Shown: positions 30,959-32,281 of the stretch, one piece after another | Layout of the letters: each line of letters starts with the position of its first letter | How positions within the stretch are numbered: the stretch's first letter is position 1 | Assembly: GCA_009928005.1 (NCBI GenBank) | Contig: RFVO01000015.1 | Span: 1-32,281 of the forward strand | Source: Chitinophagia bacterium | GTDB lineage: Bacteria > Bacteroidota > Bacteroidia > Chitinophagales > Chitinophagaceae | Reading direction: 5' to 3' | DNA: 32,281 nucleotides | Notes under the pieces: model-generated | What the model was told of the DNA's origin: nothing | Database searches by the model: none | The model's input: only the letters and a program-made list of their open reading frames with translations | Translations under genes and position numbers: made by a program

Positions 30959-32197
30959 ATGAAAATGGCAAAATCTCCCGCTATACATTGTTCATTTTGT
31001 GGCCGTAACCGCGATGAGGTAAAAATTCTGATTGCTGGTCAAGACGGACATATTTGTGAAAACTGTATAGAGCATGCACATGAAATTATTGTTAAAGAGT
31101 TTCACCAAAAAAAAGCAGACGGCAAGGCAGGTACCCTAAAAGTACAAAAACCCATGGCCATCAAAGCCTTTATGGACCAGTATATCATTGGCCAAGATGA
31201 AGCAAAGAAAATATTATGTGTTGCTGTATATAATCACTTTAAGCGAATCAATTTACCTACTTCCAAAAATGAAGTAGAAATTGAAAAAAGCAATGTGATA
31301 ATGATAGGCGAAACGGGTACAGGTAAAACCTTATTAGCTAAAACTATTGCTAAATTATTAAATGTTCCATTTGCTATTGTAGATGCCACTGTATTTACAG
31401 AAGCTGGTTATGTTGGGGAAGATGTAGAAAGCATGCTTACACGCTTATTACAAAATTGTGATTATGATGTAGAAGCTGCAGAAAGAGGTATTGTTTACAT
31501 AGATGAAATTGATAAAATTGCCCGCAAAGGAGACAACGCTTCTATAACAAGAGATGTAAGCGGAGAAGGAGTTCAACAAGGTTTATTAAAAATGTTGGAA
31601 GGTACCGATGTATTAGTACCACCTCAAGGGGGACGTAAACACCCTGAACAAAAAATGATCAAGGTAGATACAAAAAATATATTATTTATTTGTGGAGGTG
31701 CATTTGATGGCATTGATAAAATTATTGCTAGAAGAATTAATACTAATGCCATTGGATTTAGTGTTAATAAAGAAGAACAAGAATTACAAAGAAAAAATTT
31801 ACTACGTTTTGTAAACGCACAGGACATAAAATCCTTTGGGTTAATTCCAGAGCTTTTAGGAAGACTACCAATTATTACACATTTAGAGCCTTTGGATGCA
31901 GCTACATTAAGAAACATCTTAACAGAACCTAAAAATGCTTTAATAAAACAATACACTCAGCTTTTTGCTATTGAAAAAATAAAATTAACCATTGATAATG
32001 AAGTGTATGATTTTATTGTGGAAAAAGCCATGGAATATAAATTAGGCGCAAGAGGTTTAAGAAGTATTTGCGAAAGCTTATTTACGCAAGCTATGTTTGA
32101 AATGCCAGGAACAACTGCTACTGAATTTAATGTAACAATAGAGTATGCAAAAAAGATGTTTAACAAAAGTAAGTTAAGCACTTTAAAAGTGGCTTAA
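30959..32197 (+). CDS. clpX: ATP-dependent Clp protease ATP-binding subunit ClpX
   Basis: [11 protein letters not shown]...CENCIEHA zinc finger, [30 protein letters not shown] loop, [13 protein letters not shown]. Confidence 0.97.
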   Translation: MKMAKSPAIHCSFCGRNRDEVKILIAGQDGHICENCIEHAHEIIVKEFHQKKADGKAGTLKVQKPMAIKAFMDQYIIGQDEAKKILCVAVYNHFKRINLPTSKNEVEIEKSNVIMIGETGTGKTLLAKTIAKLLNVPFAIVDATVFTEAGYVGEDVESMLTRLLQNCDYDVEAAERGIVYIDEIDKIARKGDNASITRDVSGEGVQQGLLKMLEGTDVLVPPQGGRKHPEQKMIKVDTKNILFICGGAFDGIDKIIARRINTNAIGFSVNKEEQELQRKNLLRFVNAQDIKSFGLIPELLGRLPIITHLEPLDAATLRNILTEPKNALIKQYTQLFAIEKIKLTIDNEVYDFIVEKAMEYKLGARGLRSICESLFTQAMFEMPGTTATEFNVTIEYAKKMFNKSKLSTLKVA

Positions 32198-32259
32198 CTT
32201 TAAAAATAGCTTATTTCAAAGATTTTAAATTTTAATATTACTCATAAAAAATAATTACC

Positions 32260-32281
32260 ATGCAAGAACTAATTGATCGTT
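32260..32281 (+). CDS. start of a further ORF truncated by window end (MQELIDR...)
   Basis: ATG with open frame to window edge; too short to assign. Confidence 0.4.

Overview
This is an AT-rich Bacteroidota window, probably Chitinophagaceae-like judging from gene content, TAnnTTTG-type promoters and T9SS features. Most of it is housekeeping: a gldJ-like gene cut at the left edge, ispF, murF, a DUF983 gene, tRNA-Ser(GGA), tatD, a NodB-type deacetylase, gltX, a stand-alone B12-binding mutase domain, an enoyl-CoA hydratase, fumC, an amidohydrolase lipoprotein, an AraC-type regulator, gyrB, a 68-aa small protein, mfd, a T9SS-sorted subtilisin, a ferredoxin-NADP reductase-like gene, a glycyl-tRNA synthetase, a MazG-like gene, dtd, a flippase, an fRMsr/GAF gene, tRNA-Leu(UAG), tig, two tandem clpP genes and clpX. 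I see no phage, CRISPR, transposase or recognisable defence locus. The least explained parts are: (i) the convergent fumC/amidohydrolase intergenic region, which is almost entirely two back-to-back long imperfect palindromes with a repeated arm; (ii) a plus-strand terminator hairpin between two minus-strand genes, possibly the end of a small RNA; (iii) a cysteine cluster in an AraC regulator; (iv) a small DUF5679-reminiscent protein lacking a full zinc ribbon; (v) a second ClpP of divergent N-terminus; and (vi) promoter motifs so close to start codons that they imply very short or absent leaders.
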